This document shows, piece after piece, positions 8,955-17,085 of a stretch of 64,000 nucleotides of DNA (the first letter of the stretch is position 1; every line of letters begins with the position of its first letter). A model generated the notes under the pieces. It ran no database searches, was not told the origin of the DNA, and saw only the letters and a list, made by a program, of their open reading frames with translations. The translations under genes and the position numbers were made by a program. The stretch is from Listeria monocytogenes ATCC 19117 (GTDB taxonomy: Bacteria; Bacillota; Bacilli; Lactobacillales; Listeriaceae): the NCBI RefSeq assembly GCF_000307025.1, contig NC_018584.1, positions 682,001-746,000 on the forward strand, read 5' to 3'.

Positions 8955-9482
8955 ATGATATTATTAGTTGTTGATACACAAAAATTAATTATGACGAATA
9001 ATCTATACAATTTCGATTCACTTGTACCCAATATAGAACAATTAATCGTCACTGCTCGAAAAAATAAAATAGAAATAGTTTATATACGACATGACGACGG
9101 ACCTAATACAGAACTTACAGAAGGAAAAGAAGGCTTCGAAATTTACGAAAAATTCCAACCAACCACACTCGAAAGAATTTTTGATAAAAGCGTTAATAGC
9201 GCTTTTAAAGGAACAGGCTTACTTGCTTATCTCAAAGAAAAAGGAACGAAGAAAATTGTAGTAGCAGGATTGCAAACCGATTTTTGCATTGACGCCACAG
9301 TGAAATGTGGTTTTGAACATGGCTTTCACATGATCGTTCCCGCCCATGCCAATTCGACGGAAGATAACCACTTTATGTCAGGGGAGAATAGTTACAAGTA
9401 CTATAATGAATGGATGTGGCCTGAGCGTTACGCGACCTGTATATCTATGGAAGAAACGATTAATGAAATGGAACATAATTGA
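8955..9482 (+). CDS. Isochorismatase-family cysteine hydrolase
   Basis: The 175-residue protein has the family's catalytic Asp in the first strand (ILLVVDTQ, Asp7) and the nucleophile Cys111 in VVAGLQTDFCIDATV. A Lys typical of the triad is expected in between. The fold is that of nicotinamidase/isochorismatase-like amide hydrolases; the actual substrate is unknown. GGAGG lies 7 bases before the ATG. A TATAAT at 8920-8925 in the gap suggests it may have its own promoter in addition to read-through from the upstream small gene. Length is normal for the family. Confidence 0.88.
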   Translation: MILLVVDTQKLIMTNNLYNFDSLVPNIEQLIVTARKNKIEIVYIRHDDGPNTELTEGKEGFEIYEKFQPTTLERIFDKSVNSAFKGTGLLAYLKEKGTKKIVVAGLQTDFCIDATVKCGFEHGFHMIVPAHANSTEDNHFMSGENSYKYYNEWMWPERYATCISMEETINEMEHN

Positions 9483-9489
9483 TAAATTA

Positions 9490-9527
9490 GAAAGAAATTG
9501 TATAAATCTACCACTTCTTTCTTTTTT
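9490..9527 (+). terminator. Weak hairpin with T-run after the hydrolase gene
   Basis: AGAAAGAA (9490-9497) can pair with TTCTTTCT (9514-9521), followed by T residues. The stem is AT-rich and the loop large, so this is a weaker terminator than the one at 9570. Confidence 0.4.
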
Positions 9528-9569
9528 TGGGAAACAGCAGCATTTAAAAAAATAGTAAGTAATATATAA

Positions 9570-9603
9570 AACCGATTCAAGAATTCCTTGGATCGGTTTT
9601 TCT
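9570..9603 (+). terminator. Intrinsic terminator
   Basis: A stem built from ACCGATTCAAG and CTTGGATCGGT, with one mismatch and a short AATTC loop, runs into TTTTTCTTT. It closes the 8634-9482 transcription unit and resembles the hairpin at 8551. Confidence 0.8.
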
Positions 9604-9841
9604 TTAGCCAAATTGCATAAAAGTCGTCTAGTTGGTAAATCGAGCAACCGTTATAATAAAACAGTGAACTAGTTAACGTTTTAGATTGAATTTTAGAAAA
9701 GGAGATAGCTAGACTTGTAGTTTTTGTAAAAAATTATTTCGTATTATGTAAATTGTGGAAGTGCTTACAGGGCGTTAACATGGAATTAGGAGCAAGCCTT
9801 CTAAATCATTTTATCGCAACTAGTATAAAGAGGTGATAGAG
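9604..9841 (+). promoter_or_regulatory. Control region of the PTS operon with a cre-like site
   Basis: This stretch before the PRD activator is non-coding. At 9756-9769 the sequence TGGAAGTGCTTACA fits the CcpA cre consensus TGWAANCGNTNWCA at 12 of 14 positions, suggesting catabolite repression. No clear SigL -12/-24 element was found, though such activators sometimes work with SigL. Promoter position is not decided. Confidence 0.4.
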
Positions 9842-11872
9842 ATGTTAAGTGGCAGAATGGTACTAATCATAAAGTATTTAGAAGGCAAAAGTGAGTCGAG
9901 TATTCGGGGTATCAGTAAAAAACTCGAAATATCTGAGCGGAAAGTTAGATATGATATCGACAATATAAATGACGCACTTACGCTTAATCAATTAAAACCA
10001 ATTTTGAAGGAGGGAAAAGGGAGGTTAGTTATACCAGCTGATTTGGCCAAATTAGCACTGGAGGAAAAAGAAACTTATATTTTTGCTCCGCAGGAAAGAA
10101 TCAATATTTTACAGTATTTGCTATTTTTCAATGTTAAAAAGGTGAACTTGGAACATTTAAGTAAATGGATGAATGTTTCGCGAACTACGATTAAAAAAGA
10201 TTTATTGTTAATGGAAGTACAGTTGCAAAAGTTGAATCTTCAATTGGTTTATAAACAAGGCTATAAATTAATCGGCAATGAAAACGCTCTCTTGAATGAA
10301 CGCGTTCGGATTTTGCGAGATTACATTGATTTTATCCCAAACGAAGATATAGAAACAAACTTTTATAGAAAATGTATGTTAGGTGAGATGAAAGTATCAC
10401 TTAAAAACATTGATATAAATGGCGTGAACAAGTGGTCTAAGCAACTTTTGAAACAAATGGGTTGGATTTTAAATGATGAATCGTATTATTGGTATTTAGC
10501 GAATATTTTAGTCTTTTGCTGGTATATAAAAAATGATGTCACTAATCCACTTAAAGATGCAAAGCTGGTACTTCCAATTTTTAATTCCCAATTAATTCAA
10601 GGGATGGAAGTGATATTAGATTACGAGCTTAGTCAGGAGCAGTTAAATATTCTAGTCGGCTTTGTTTTTTTCACGAACAAGTATGCAAGCTTGAATGAAG
10701 AAATGGACTTAATTACAACAGAAACGATAGTAAATTCGCTAATCATATCTATGAGTGAAGAACTTAATTTGCCTTTTTTAGAAGATGCGATTTTGTATAA
10801 AGGATTACTAAATCATGTAGCTCCACTGATTGAAAGAGTGAGAGGGAATGTGCAAATTTACGAAGATACTTTTGATGTTATTCCAACTGAATTTCTCTAT
10901 ATTTTACAAGCAACAAGCAAGGTGGTTAAAACTATCCCGTTACTTGAGAGCGTCGAAAATGAGAGTGAAATATCTTTGTTGGCGATTCATTTTTTAGCGA
11001 GTATTCAGCGTAATCAGCGCGAGGAGAAGGTGCATGTATTACTTGTTTGTGGTCTTGGCTACGGAGCAATTGCAATGATGAAAGATACACTAAATAGCGA
11101 GTATCAAATCGCTTTTGTCGCAACCATCCCCGAATATATGTTAAAAGATTTTACTGCTTGGGAAGATGTGGATTTAGTCATTACAACAGCAAAAGTGACA
11201 ACCCCACTACCAAAACCGACTGTCAAAGTAAGCCCAGTTTTAAAAGAGTGTGATTTAGTGGAGTTAGAAAAGCAAGGCTTAAAAAAGAAGAATATTTTGA
11301 CTAGTTACTTTGCGATTAATAAGCGGCTTAGTTTCCTTGATGGCACTGTGAAGCAACAAGTTATTAGCGTTATTAAGGAAGAACTGGGTTATGGGCATGT
11401 TAGTATTCCGAATCGAAAGTTAGGGTTAAGTGATTTAATTGGAATAGATGCGATTCAGATTATATCAGAGAGTTTAACGTGGCAAGAAGCCATTCAGCGT
11501 GCTACAAAGCTACTATCTGATAATCATTTCGTACTTCCAGCTTATGCGGAGAATATCAAACAAATTCAAGAAGAACTAGGCTTTTATTCCGTTAAAGATG
11601 AGGAATTTGCTTTGTTTCACGGGAATGACAGCCAGTTAGTTCGGATGAATAGTATGGCTCTTTTGATTAGTGAACAGCCGGTTATATTTGGAGAGAAGCA
11701 AGCCAAAGTCATTTTTATTCTCGCCAGTAAAGATAAAAAAGAGCAAATTCCAGCAATTATTACCTTAACTAAAATGACTTATCAAACAGATTTTATTTCT
11801 AAATTAGAACAAGCAAAAAATCCGATTGATGCAGATAGAATTATAAAAAAATATGAAGAGGAGGTTAGATAA
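9842..11872 (+). CDS. PRD-containing PTS operon transcriptional activator (BglG/MtlR-like)
   Basis: ATG 9842 is preceded by AGAGGTGA; an upstream in-frame GTG at 9833 lies inside that site. In the 676 residues I see an N-terminal HTH (about 1-60, IRGISKKLEISERKVRYDI) and a second, Mga-like HTH (about 85-160, LSKWMNVSRTTIKKDL). Two PRD regulatory domains follow (about 175-390, the second ending ESEISLLAIHFLA). Next is an EIIB-gat-like domain with phosphorylatable Cys in VLLVCGLGYGA (about 395-480), then a C-terminal EIIA-fructose/mannitol-like domain. Such proteins activate the adjacent PTS operon in response to phosphorylation by HPr and EIIB. The EIIA gene starts 2 bases after its stop, so translation is coupled. 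Confidence 0.88.
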   Translation: MLSGRMVLIIKYLEGKSESSIRGISKKLEISERKVRYDIDNINDALTLNQLKPILKEGKGRLVIPADLAKLALEEKETYIFAPQERINILQYLLFFNVKKVNLEHLSKWMNVSRTTIKKDLLLMEVQLQKLNLQLVYKQGYKLIGNENALLNERVRILRDYIDFIPNEDIETNFYRKCMLGEMKVSLKNIDINGVNKWSKQLLKQMGWILNDESYYWYLANILVFCWYIKNDVTNPLKDAKLVLPIFNSQLIQGMEVILDYELSQEQLNILVGFVFFTNKYASLNEEMDLITTETIVNSLIISMSEELNLPFLEDAILYKGLLNHVAPLIERVRGNVQIYEDTFDVIPTEFLYILQATSKVVKTIPLLESVENESEISLLAIHFLASIQRNQREEKVHVLLVCGLGYGAIAMMKDTLNSEYQIAFVATIPEYMLKDFTAWEDVDLVITTAKVTTPLPKPTVKVSPVLKECDLVELEKQGLKKKNILTSYFAINKRLSFLDGTVKQQVISVIKEELGYGHVSIPNRKLGLSDLIGIDAIQIISESLTWQEAIQRATKLLSDNHFVLPAYAENIKQIQEELGFYSVKDEEFALFHGNDSQLVRMNSMALLISEQPVIFGEKQAKVIFILASKDKKEQIPAIITLTKMTYQTDFISKLEQAKNPIDADRIIKKYEEEVR

Positions 11873-11873
11873 T

Positions 11874-12326
11874 ATGGGTGTGAAAATCGACTTCTTGTCT
11901 ATTTCAAACATCAATGTAAATACTAAAGAAGAGGCGATTCTACAATTAGTGAATATTTTAGGAAAAGCTGATTATTTGGCAGATAAATCCCTGTTTGAAC
12001 AGGCTATTTTAGAACGCGAACGAACATTATCCACATACATTGGACACGAAATCGGCTTGCCTCATGCCCAAAGTAGTGGCGTAAAAGAACCCTGCGTCGT
12101 TGTTGGGAAATTAAGTAAACCTGTGAAGTGGACTGAAGAGGAAGAATTTGTCCAAATTGTATTTTTAATCGCGGTTCCTAGAGATAACCAAAATAATTTA
12201 CATTTAAAAGTACTATCCAATCTAGCAAGACTATTAATGCATGAAGATTTTCGAACAAAATTGAGTGAATTAGACGACACGGCAACAGTGGCACTATTAA
12301 ACAAAAGTGTGAAGGAGGATAACTAA
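11874..12326 (+). CDS. PTS fructose-family EIIA component
   Basis: ATG 11874 directly follows GAGGAGG at the end of the activator gene. The 150-residue protein is a PTS EIIA type 2 domain with the phosphoacceptor His64 in the motif GHEIGLPHAQS. It takes phosphate from HPr and passes it to the EIIB encoded at 13403. Its stop codon abuts the ATG of the EIIC gene. Together the three single-domain proteins make one sugar-specific permease. The sugar is not known; the aldolase at the end of the operon suggests a ketohexose or hexitol. Confidence 0.92.
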   Translation: MGVKIDFLSISNINVNTKEEAILQLVNILGKADYLADKSLFEQAILERERTLSTYIGHEIGLPHAQSSGVKEPCVVVGKLSKPVKWTEEEEFVQIVFLIAVPRDNQNNLHLKVLSNLARLLMHEDFRTKLSELDDTATVALLNKSVKEDN

Positions 12327-13388
12327 ATGAGAACGCTTAAATTTTTGCAAAAACATTTGATGACAGCAACTTCGTATATGATTCCATTTGTCGTAGCTGG
12401 GGGGATATTGTTTGCGCTATCCGTTATGTTGAGCGGACAAGCTGCCGTTCCTGATGCGGGCTGGTTAGCAAAACTCAACCAAATTGGTGCAGCAGGCCTG
12501 GCTTTATTCATTCCGATTCTTGGTGGCTACATAGCCTTTAGTATGGCAGATAAACCTGGGCTGGCACCTGGGATGATTGGTGCATACTTAGCAAACGAAA
12601 TTGGTGCAGGATTTATCGGTGGTATTATCGCTGGTTTCTTAGCTGGTTTTGTCGTAATTCAATTAAAGAAAATTAAATTAGCACCTTCGATGAGAACGTT
12701 AGGATCCATTTTCATTTATCCATTACTTGGGACTTTGATTACGGGTGGAATTATCGTTTTCCTCATCGGAGAGCCAATCTCAGGTTTTATGGATTGGATG
12801 ACAAATGCGCTAAATAGCTTATCAGGGGCAGCAAAAGTTCCGCTAGGTGCACTTCTTGGTGCGATGATTTCCTTTGATATGGGTGGACCTGTAAATAAAG
12901 TAGCAGCAACGTTTGCACAAACCCAAGTAGATACACTCCCATATTTAATGGGCGGAGTTGGTGTAGCGATTTGTGTACCGCCAATTGGTTTAGGCGTAGC
13001 AACACTTCTATTTCCAAAGAAATTTACTCGCGTAGAAAAAGATTCGGGAATTGCAGCACTTTTAATGGGAAGCGTTGGTATAACAGAAGGAGCAATTCCT
13101 TTTGCAACAGCAGATCCATTACGGGTCATTCCATCGATTATGGTTGGTTCGATTGTAGGGAACGTTTCGGCTTTCTTATTTGGTTGTTTAAATCACGCGC
13201 CTTGGGGTGGTTTGATCGTTTTACCTGTAGTTGATAACCGGATTGGTTATATTGCTTCCATTGCGCTTGGGGCAGTTGTGACGGCAATTATGCTCCGAAT
13301 TTTGAAGAAAGATGCTACAGAGCTTGACGAGGCACTGGAGGAAGGGCAAGACATAGATGACTTAGATATTAATTTTGAAGACATTTAG
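12327..13388 (+). CDS. PTS fructose-family EIIC permease
   Basis: The 353-residue integral membrane protein has eight to ten hydrophobic segments. It carries the fructose EIIC hallmarks MTATSYMIPFVVAGGILFAL at the start, GFIGGIIAGFLAG in the middle, and SVGITEGAIPFATADP, the substrate-binding GITEGAIPFA motif. It forms the translocation channel. It ends in an acidic cytoplasmic tail (DDLDINFED). GGAGGA precedes the start. The EIIB gene begins 14 bases after the stop. Confidence 0.93.
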   Translation: MRTLKFLQKHLMTATSYMIPFVVAGGILFALSVMLSGQAAVPDAGWLAKLNQIGAAGLALFIPILGGYIAFSMADKPGLAPGMIGAYLANEIGAGFIGGIIAGFLAGFVVIQLKKIKLAPSMRTLGSIFIYPLLGTLITGGIIVFLIGEPISGFMDWMTNALNSLSGAAKVPLGALLGAMISFDMGGPVNKVAATFAQTQVDTLPYLMGGVGVAICVPPIGLGVATLLFPKKFTRVEKDSGIAALLMGSVGITEGAIPFATADPLRVIPSIMVGSIVGNVSAFLFGCLNHAPWGGLIVLPVVDNRIGYIASIALGAVVTAIMLRILKKDATELDEALEEGQDIDDLDINFEDI

Positions 13389-13402
13389 AAAGGATGATAA
13401 CA

Positions 13403-13711
13403 ATGAAAATAGTAGCAGTAACTTCATGTCCAAGCGGTGTGGCACATACGTATATGTCAGCAGAATCACTCGAACTCTCCGCAAAAAAAATGGGCGTCAC
13501 TATTAAAGTAGAAACACAAGGCTCCTCTGGCATCGAAAATAAATTAACTGCAAAAGAAATCGAGGAAGCAGATTGTGTCATTATCACAAATGATGTCGAA
13601 ATAAGAGAAAGCCAACGATTCAAAGGGAAAAAAGTGGTCAAAATGAGCGTTTCAGAAATTATAAAAAAATCGGACGCGCTAATTAAAAAGTTACAAACCA
13701 TGTTCGAATGA
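13403..13711 (+). CDS. PTS fructose-family EIIB component
   Basis: ATG 13403 lies 8 bases after AAAGGA; an earlier in-frame ATG at 13394 overlaps the site. The 102-residue protein has the EIIB-fru P-loop with the phosphocysteine Cys9 (AVTSCPSGVAHTYMSAE), followed by VETQGSSG and the CVIITNDVEI strand. It hands phosphate from EIIA His64 to the incoming sugar. Length is normal for a stand-alone domain. Confidence 0.93.
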   Translation: MKIVAVTSCPSGVAHTYMSAESLELSAKKMGVTIKVETQGSSGIENKLTAKEIEEADCVIITNDVEIRESQRFKGKKVVKMSVSEIIKKSDALIKKLQTMFE

Positions 13712-13737
13712 AATCAGATTTTAGGAGGAAAAATTAA

Positions 13738-15006
13738 TTGAAATTACCAATAAAAAAAGCAGTAGAAGCACTTTTGAAATTACAAACAACAGGAGATAGC
13801 GCTACACTTATCGGCGTTGGACCAATGTCTCGCAATCTTTTACAAGCAAGTTTTGAATTAGCGAAAGAAGATGATTACCCGCTTATGTTCATTGCAAGTC
13901 GTAATCAAGTAGATGCGGATGAACTTGGTGGTGGATATGTTAATGGCTGGAACCAATTTAGTTTTATTGAAGCAATTAAAGAAGTGGCTAAAGAAGTGGA
14001 CTTTGATGGGCTATATTATGTATGCCGTGATCACGGAGGCCCTTGGCAACGGGATCAAGAGAGAAATGATCACTTACCAACAGAAAAGGCGATGGCGTTA
14101 GGAAAAAAATCTTATATAGCGGATATTGAAGCTGGCTTTGACTTATTAATGATTGACCCGACCAAAGACCCTTTTGAAGTGGGAAAAGTTATTCCACTGG
14201 AAACTGTACTGGAAAGAACGGTTGATTTAATTGCATTTTGTGAGGAAGAACGAAAAAAACGTGGGCTACCAGAAATCGGTTATGAAGTTGGAACGGAAGA
14301 AACAAACGGTGGGCTAACTTCAACAGAAACGTATGAAAAGTTCATTACTCAATTAAAAGTGGAATTGGAAAAACGAAATTTACCATTACCGACTTTCATC
14401 GTTGGGCAAACGGGAACATTAACTCGTAAAACCGAGCAAGTAGGTCACTTTAATTTCAAAAACGCCTATGACTTAGCTCAGATGGCAAAAAAATATGGTG
14501 TCGGTTTGAAAGAGCATAATGGCGATTATCTGGATGACGTTACGCTTTTAGAACATATTCCATCAGAAATAACAGCGACCAATGTAGCCCCGCAATACGG
14601 AACAGAAGAGACTCGCGCGTATTTGAAATTAGTTGAGTTAGAGCAAAAATTAGTAGAGAATGGCTTAATCAAAACTCCTTCTAACGCACGAGAAGTTTTA
14701 CTCATTCAATCGATTAAAAGTGAACGCTGGCGCAAATGGATGTTAGATGGACAAAAAGATATTACTATCAATGAAATCATGCAAGATGATGATTTATCAC
14801 TTGAAATCCTAGATATCGCAGGTCATTACACATTCAATGATGCAATGGTTAAGAAAGAAATCCACACATTATATGCTAATTTAGCTGCGAATAATATTGA
14901 TGGAAAACGCTTTGTAATTGATCATATTAAACGTCCCATCCGCAACTACTCCGAATGTTACAATTTAAAAGGAGCCACAACCCGAATTAAACAATTAGCT
15001 AAATGA
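13738..15006 (+). CDS. Class II tagatose-bisphosphate aldolase-like protein (GatZ/KbaZ family)
   Basis: The TTG start at 13738 is set by AGGAGG 9 bases upstream; no ATG nearby fits better. The 422-residue protein shows GatZ/KbaZ features: LIGVGPMSRNLLQASFELA near the start, VCRDHGGPWQRD, IADIEAGFDLLMIDPTKDP, EVGTEETNGG, and LKEHNGDYLDD. GatZ and KbaZ in enterobacteria help the catalytic GatY/KbaY split D-tagatose-1,6-bisphosphate, but no GatY-like partner or sugar-phosphate kinase is in this operon. The gene may act alone or with a remote partner. It is the last gene of the PTS operon and is followed by a terminator. Confidence 0.88.
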   Translation: MKLPIKKAVEALLKLQTTGDSATLIGVGPMSRNLLQASFELAKEDDYPLMFIASRNQVDADELGGGYVNGWNQFSFIEAIKEVAKEVDFDGLYYVCRDHGGPWQRDQERNDHLPTEKAMALGKKSYIADIEAGFDLLMIDPTKDPFEVGKVIPLETVLERTVDLIAFCEEERKKRGLPEIGYEVGTEETNGGLTSTETYEKFITQLKVELEKRNLPLPTFIVGQTGTLTRKTEQVGHFNFKNAYDLAQMAKKYGVGLKEHNGDYLDDVTLLEHIPSEITATNVAPQYGTEETRAYLKLVELEQKLVENGLIKTPSNAREVLLIQSIKSERWRKWMLDGQKDITINEIMQDDDLSLEILDIAGHYTFNDAMVKKEIHTLYANLAANNIDGKRFVIDHIKRPIRNYSECYNLKGATTRIKQLAK

Positions 15007-15011
15007 TGTAG

Positions 15012-15049
15012 AGAGTCTAAGCACTTTGCTTAGGCTCTTCCTACTTTTT
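15012..15049 (+). terminator. Intrinsic terminator of the PTS operon
   Basis: GAGTCTAAGC pairs with GCTTAGGCTC (one mismatch, 5-base loop), followed by TTCC and a T-run. Confidence 0.8.
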
Positions 15050-15092
15050 TGATTTAATGGTAGAGTAAAAGGAGTGAATTTTGCAGGAGGAA

Positions 15093-15800
15093 ATGATGAT
15101 TAATTTAATTTTTGATATTGATGACACAGTTTATGACCAATTAAAACCATTTGAAAACGCATTTAAAACTGTTTTTGGAAAAGCGGACCACCTGAAAATC
15201 GAAAATTTATATATTAAAAGTCGATTTTATAGTGATGAAGTGTATCACCGCGTTGTCCAAGGCGAAATGCCGAAAGCAGCAATGCACGTTTACCGGATTA
15301 CGCAGGCGCTAAATGATTTTGATTATCAAATTACTAAAAAAGAAGCAGAAGCCTTTCAACACGCCTACGAACAAAACCAACGCAAAATCGAACTTACGTC
15401 AGGGATTAAAGAAATTCTCACATGGGCGAAAAAGAACGAAATCACGATGGGAATCATTACAAACGGACCAAAAGAACATCAACAACATAAAATAAATGAT
15501 TTACAAATCAATGATTGGATTCCAACCGAGCACACGTTCATTTCTGGTAAAGTCGGTATCGAAAAACCAGACAAGAAAATATTTAAGCTAGTAGAAGAAC
15601 AAATCGGTATTAAGGGTGCCGAAACCTATTATATTGGCGATTCTTTCGAAAATGATGTTATCGGTTCAAAAAGTGCTGGTTGGAAATCAATTTGGTTGAA
15701 TAGACGAGGACATTTGATACCAACAGAGGCAGCATTTCAGCCAGATTATTGTGTTGAAAATGAGCAACAATTATTCGCAATTTTACAGGAGATATTTTAA
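15093..15800 (+). CDS. HAD-superfamily hydrolase (YjjG/pyrimidine-nucleotidase-like)
   Basis: The HAD motifs are all present: motif I FDIDDTVYD (two Asp), motif II IITNGP, motif III GIEKPDKKIF with the conserved Lys, motif IV YIGDSFENDVIG. A helical cap domain of about 80 residues sits between motifs I and II, which marks a C1-capped phosphatase like YjjG. The substrate is likely a small phosphorylated metabolite or nucleotide. The start is ambiguous: TTG 15081 has AAGGAG 7 bases upstream, while ATG 15093/15096 follow AGGAGG closely. I use 15093 because the protein then begins just before the first strand. A terminator follows. Confidence 0.85.
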   Translation: MMINLIFDIDDTVYDQLKPFENAFKTVFGKADHLKIENLYIKSRFYSDEVYHRVVQGEMPKAAMHVYRITQALNDFDYQITKKEAEAFQHAYEQNQRKIELTSGIKEILTWAKKNEITMGIITNGPKEHQQHKINDLQINDWIPTEHTFISGKVGIEKPDKKIFKLVEEQIGIKGAETYYIGDSFENDVIGSKSAGWKSIWLNRRGHLIPTEAAFQPDYCVENEQQLFAILQEIF

Positions 15801-15802
15801 GA

Positions 15803-15832
15803 CCTTTTTCCATTTTTGGAAAAGGTTTTTTA
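15803..15832 (+). terminator. Intrinsic terminator
   Basis: ACCTTTTTCCA pairs with GGAAAAGGT across a short T loop, then TTTTTT. Confidence 0.8.
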
Positions 15833-15840
15833 GTTATGAA

Positions 15841-15869
15841 TTGACACTTCTGATTATAAGAGATATTAT
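15841..15869 (+). promoter_or_regulatory. SigA promoter of the Rrf2/methyltransferase operon
   Basis: A perfect -35 TTGACA (15841-15846) and a good -10 TATTAT (15864-15869) are separated by 17 bases. The predicted start is near 15876. An AT-rich near-palindrome (TCTTTAATTAAGA) follows at about 15882 and could be an Rrf2 operator for autoregulation. Confidence 0.75.
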
Positions 15870-15904
15870 AGAGTGGTTAAGTCTTTAATTAAGAAGGTGA
15901 AAAT

Positions 15905-16321
15905 ATGAAATTTTCCAAAGCAACCAATTATGCACTACATACGATGGTTTATTTAGCTAATTTGTCACCAGAAAAGTCTGTCGGTGTGAAAGAACTTGCA
16001 ACCAAGCAAAATGTGTCGCCAACTTATCTATCTAAAGTGTTGACGATGCTAGTGAAAGCTGGCTTTATTGAGTCAGTAACAGGCGTCAATGGTGGGTATA
16101 AGTTAGCGGAACCAGCAAGTAGTATTAGTTTTCTTGATGTCATTCAAGCGATTGAAGGGAAGGGCGCCTTTTTCCATTGTGACCCTAAAAACCACAGCGA
16201 AAGCCAGCCGCACTGCTTGATTGGCGAAGTGATGAATAAGGCGGAGCAACAAATGGAAGATTATTTAAGCAAACAAACAGTAGGTAGTATTGTCGTAGAA
16301 ATTGAAAAACATCAACATTAA
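15905..16321 (+). CDS. Rrf2-family transcriptional regulator
   Basis: The 138-residue protein starts MKFSKATNYALHTMVYLA, the standard Rrf2 N-terminus. It then has the winged HTH (VGVKELATKQNVSPTYLSKVLTMLVKAGFIESVTGVNGGY). The sensor region has two Cys and several His (FFHCDPKNHSESQPHCLIG) in place of the three-Cys Fe-S pattern of IscR/NsrR, so a Fe-S cluster is uncertain and redox or metal sensing is possible. It has its own promoter at 15841 and is 12 bases from the methyltransferase gene, its probable target. Confidence 0.88.
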   Translation: MKFSKATNYALHTMVYLANLSPEKSVGVKELATKQNVSPTYLSKVLTMLVKAGFIESVTGVNGGYKLAEPASSISFLDVIQAIEGKGAFFHCDPKNHSESQPHCLIGEVMNKAEQQMEDYLSKQTVGSIVVEIEKHQH

Positions 16322-16333
16322 AGGAGTGCTAAA

Positions 16334-16927
16334 ATGAAACATCATCATAATCATCACGGGGAAGCTGGTTTTAAGCGGAAAGTAGATTATTTGGATCGAC
16401 CAGAGCGGAGTGAAGTGCTGTCGCCAGAGGATTTTTTGCAGGCAATGCCAATCGGAAAAACAGCAAGTATTTTAGATTTAGGAGCGGGAACAGGATTTTT
16501 AACAATTCCAGCTGCAAAATTCGTTGATAATACAGTTTTTGCATTAGATTTAGATGCGAAAATGTTGGAATTAATTGAGTCGAAAGCGAAGGAAGCAGGT
16601 TTGGCTAATGTAGAAACGTTAGAAGCCAGCATGGATGATATTCCACTTGAGGCAAATTCCGTGGATGTTGTGCTCGCATCGCTCGTGTTACATGAAGCAG
16701 ATTCGCTCGCAGATGTTTTGCGCGAAGTGAGTAGAGTTGTGAAGACTGGCGGCTACTTTGCTAGTTTGGAATTTGACACGAAAGGGACTGATTTGAAAGG
16801 CCCACCAATGGAAATTCAGATTTCTGCGGAGAAATTGAAGGAAGAACTTGCGGGATTTGGGTTTGAAGTGGTGAAAAATTGGCAGTTGGATGAGGGAATG
16901 TATGTGAGTATTGCGGAGAAGAAGTAA
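16334..16927 (+). CDS. Class I SAM-dependent methyltransferase with His-rich N-terminus
   Basis: The 197-residue protein has motif I ILDLGAGTGFL (SAM binding), motif II VFALDLDAKML with the acidic residue, and DVVLASLVLHEADSLADVL as post-I motif. Its first residues, MKHHHNHHGEAGF, are strikingly His-rich and may bind a metal. The substrate is unknown. Linkage to an Rrf2 regulator with Cys and His residues suggests that the pair responds to a metal, thiol or electrophile, which is inference. It is followed by a large bidirectional terminator. Confidence 0.85.
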   Translation: MKHHHNHHGEAGFKRKVDYLDRPERSEVLSPEDFLQAMPIGKTASILDLGAGTGFLTIPAAKFVDNTVFALDLDAKMLELIESKAKEAGLANVETLEASMDDIPLEANSVDVVLASLVLHEADSLADVLREVSRVVKTGGYFASLEFDTKGTDLKGPPMEIQISAEKLKEELAGFGFEVVKNWQLDEGMYVSIAEKK

Positions 16928-16933
16928 CAGCAA

Positions 16934-16989
16934 AAAGGTTCACGTCTAAAAATAGCAATCAAAGCTATTTTTAAGCGTGAACCTTTTTA
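16934..16989. terminator. Long bidirectional terminator
   Basis: A long near-perfect stem: AAAAAGGTTCACG pairs with CGTGAACCTTTTT, continued by AAAAATAGC/GCTATTTTT, with about one mismatch and a small loop. A and T runs lie on both sides. It can end both the methyltransferase mRNA (+) and the tRNA-Ser transcript (-). Confidence 0.88.
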
Positions 16990-16995
16990 TTTCTA

Positions 16996-17085
16996 CGGAG
17001 AAACGGGGATTCGAACCCCGGCGCGGCATACACCGCCTAACAGATTTCGAGTCTGTCCCCTTCAGCCGGACTTGGGTATTTCTCC
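16996..17085 (-). tRNA. tRNA-Ser (anticodon CGA)
   Basis: Read on the minus strand, a 90-base class II tRNA is complete. The acceptor stem is GGAGAAA (17085-17079) with TTTCTCC (17003-16997) and a discriminator G. The anticodon stem is ACAGA/TCTGT with loop CTCGAAA (anticodon CGA, codon UCG). A long variable arm and a GGTTCGAATCC T-loop follow. CCA is not encoded. Its 5' half is repeated at 18940-18967, marking it as an integration target. Confidence 0.97.
17055..17082. repeat. att-like direct repeat, copy inside tRNA-Ser
   Basis: These 28 bases cover the D-arm and most of the 5' acceptor strand of the tRNA-Ser. They are identical to 18940-18967. Confidence 0.85.

Noticed and set aside
12716-13129. 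137-codon minus-strand ORF opposite the EIIC gene
   Set aside because: Shadow of a codon-biased membrane gene; no start signals.
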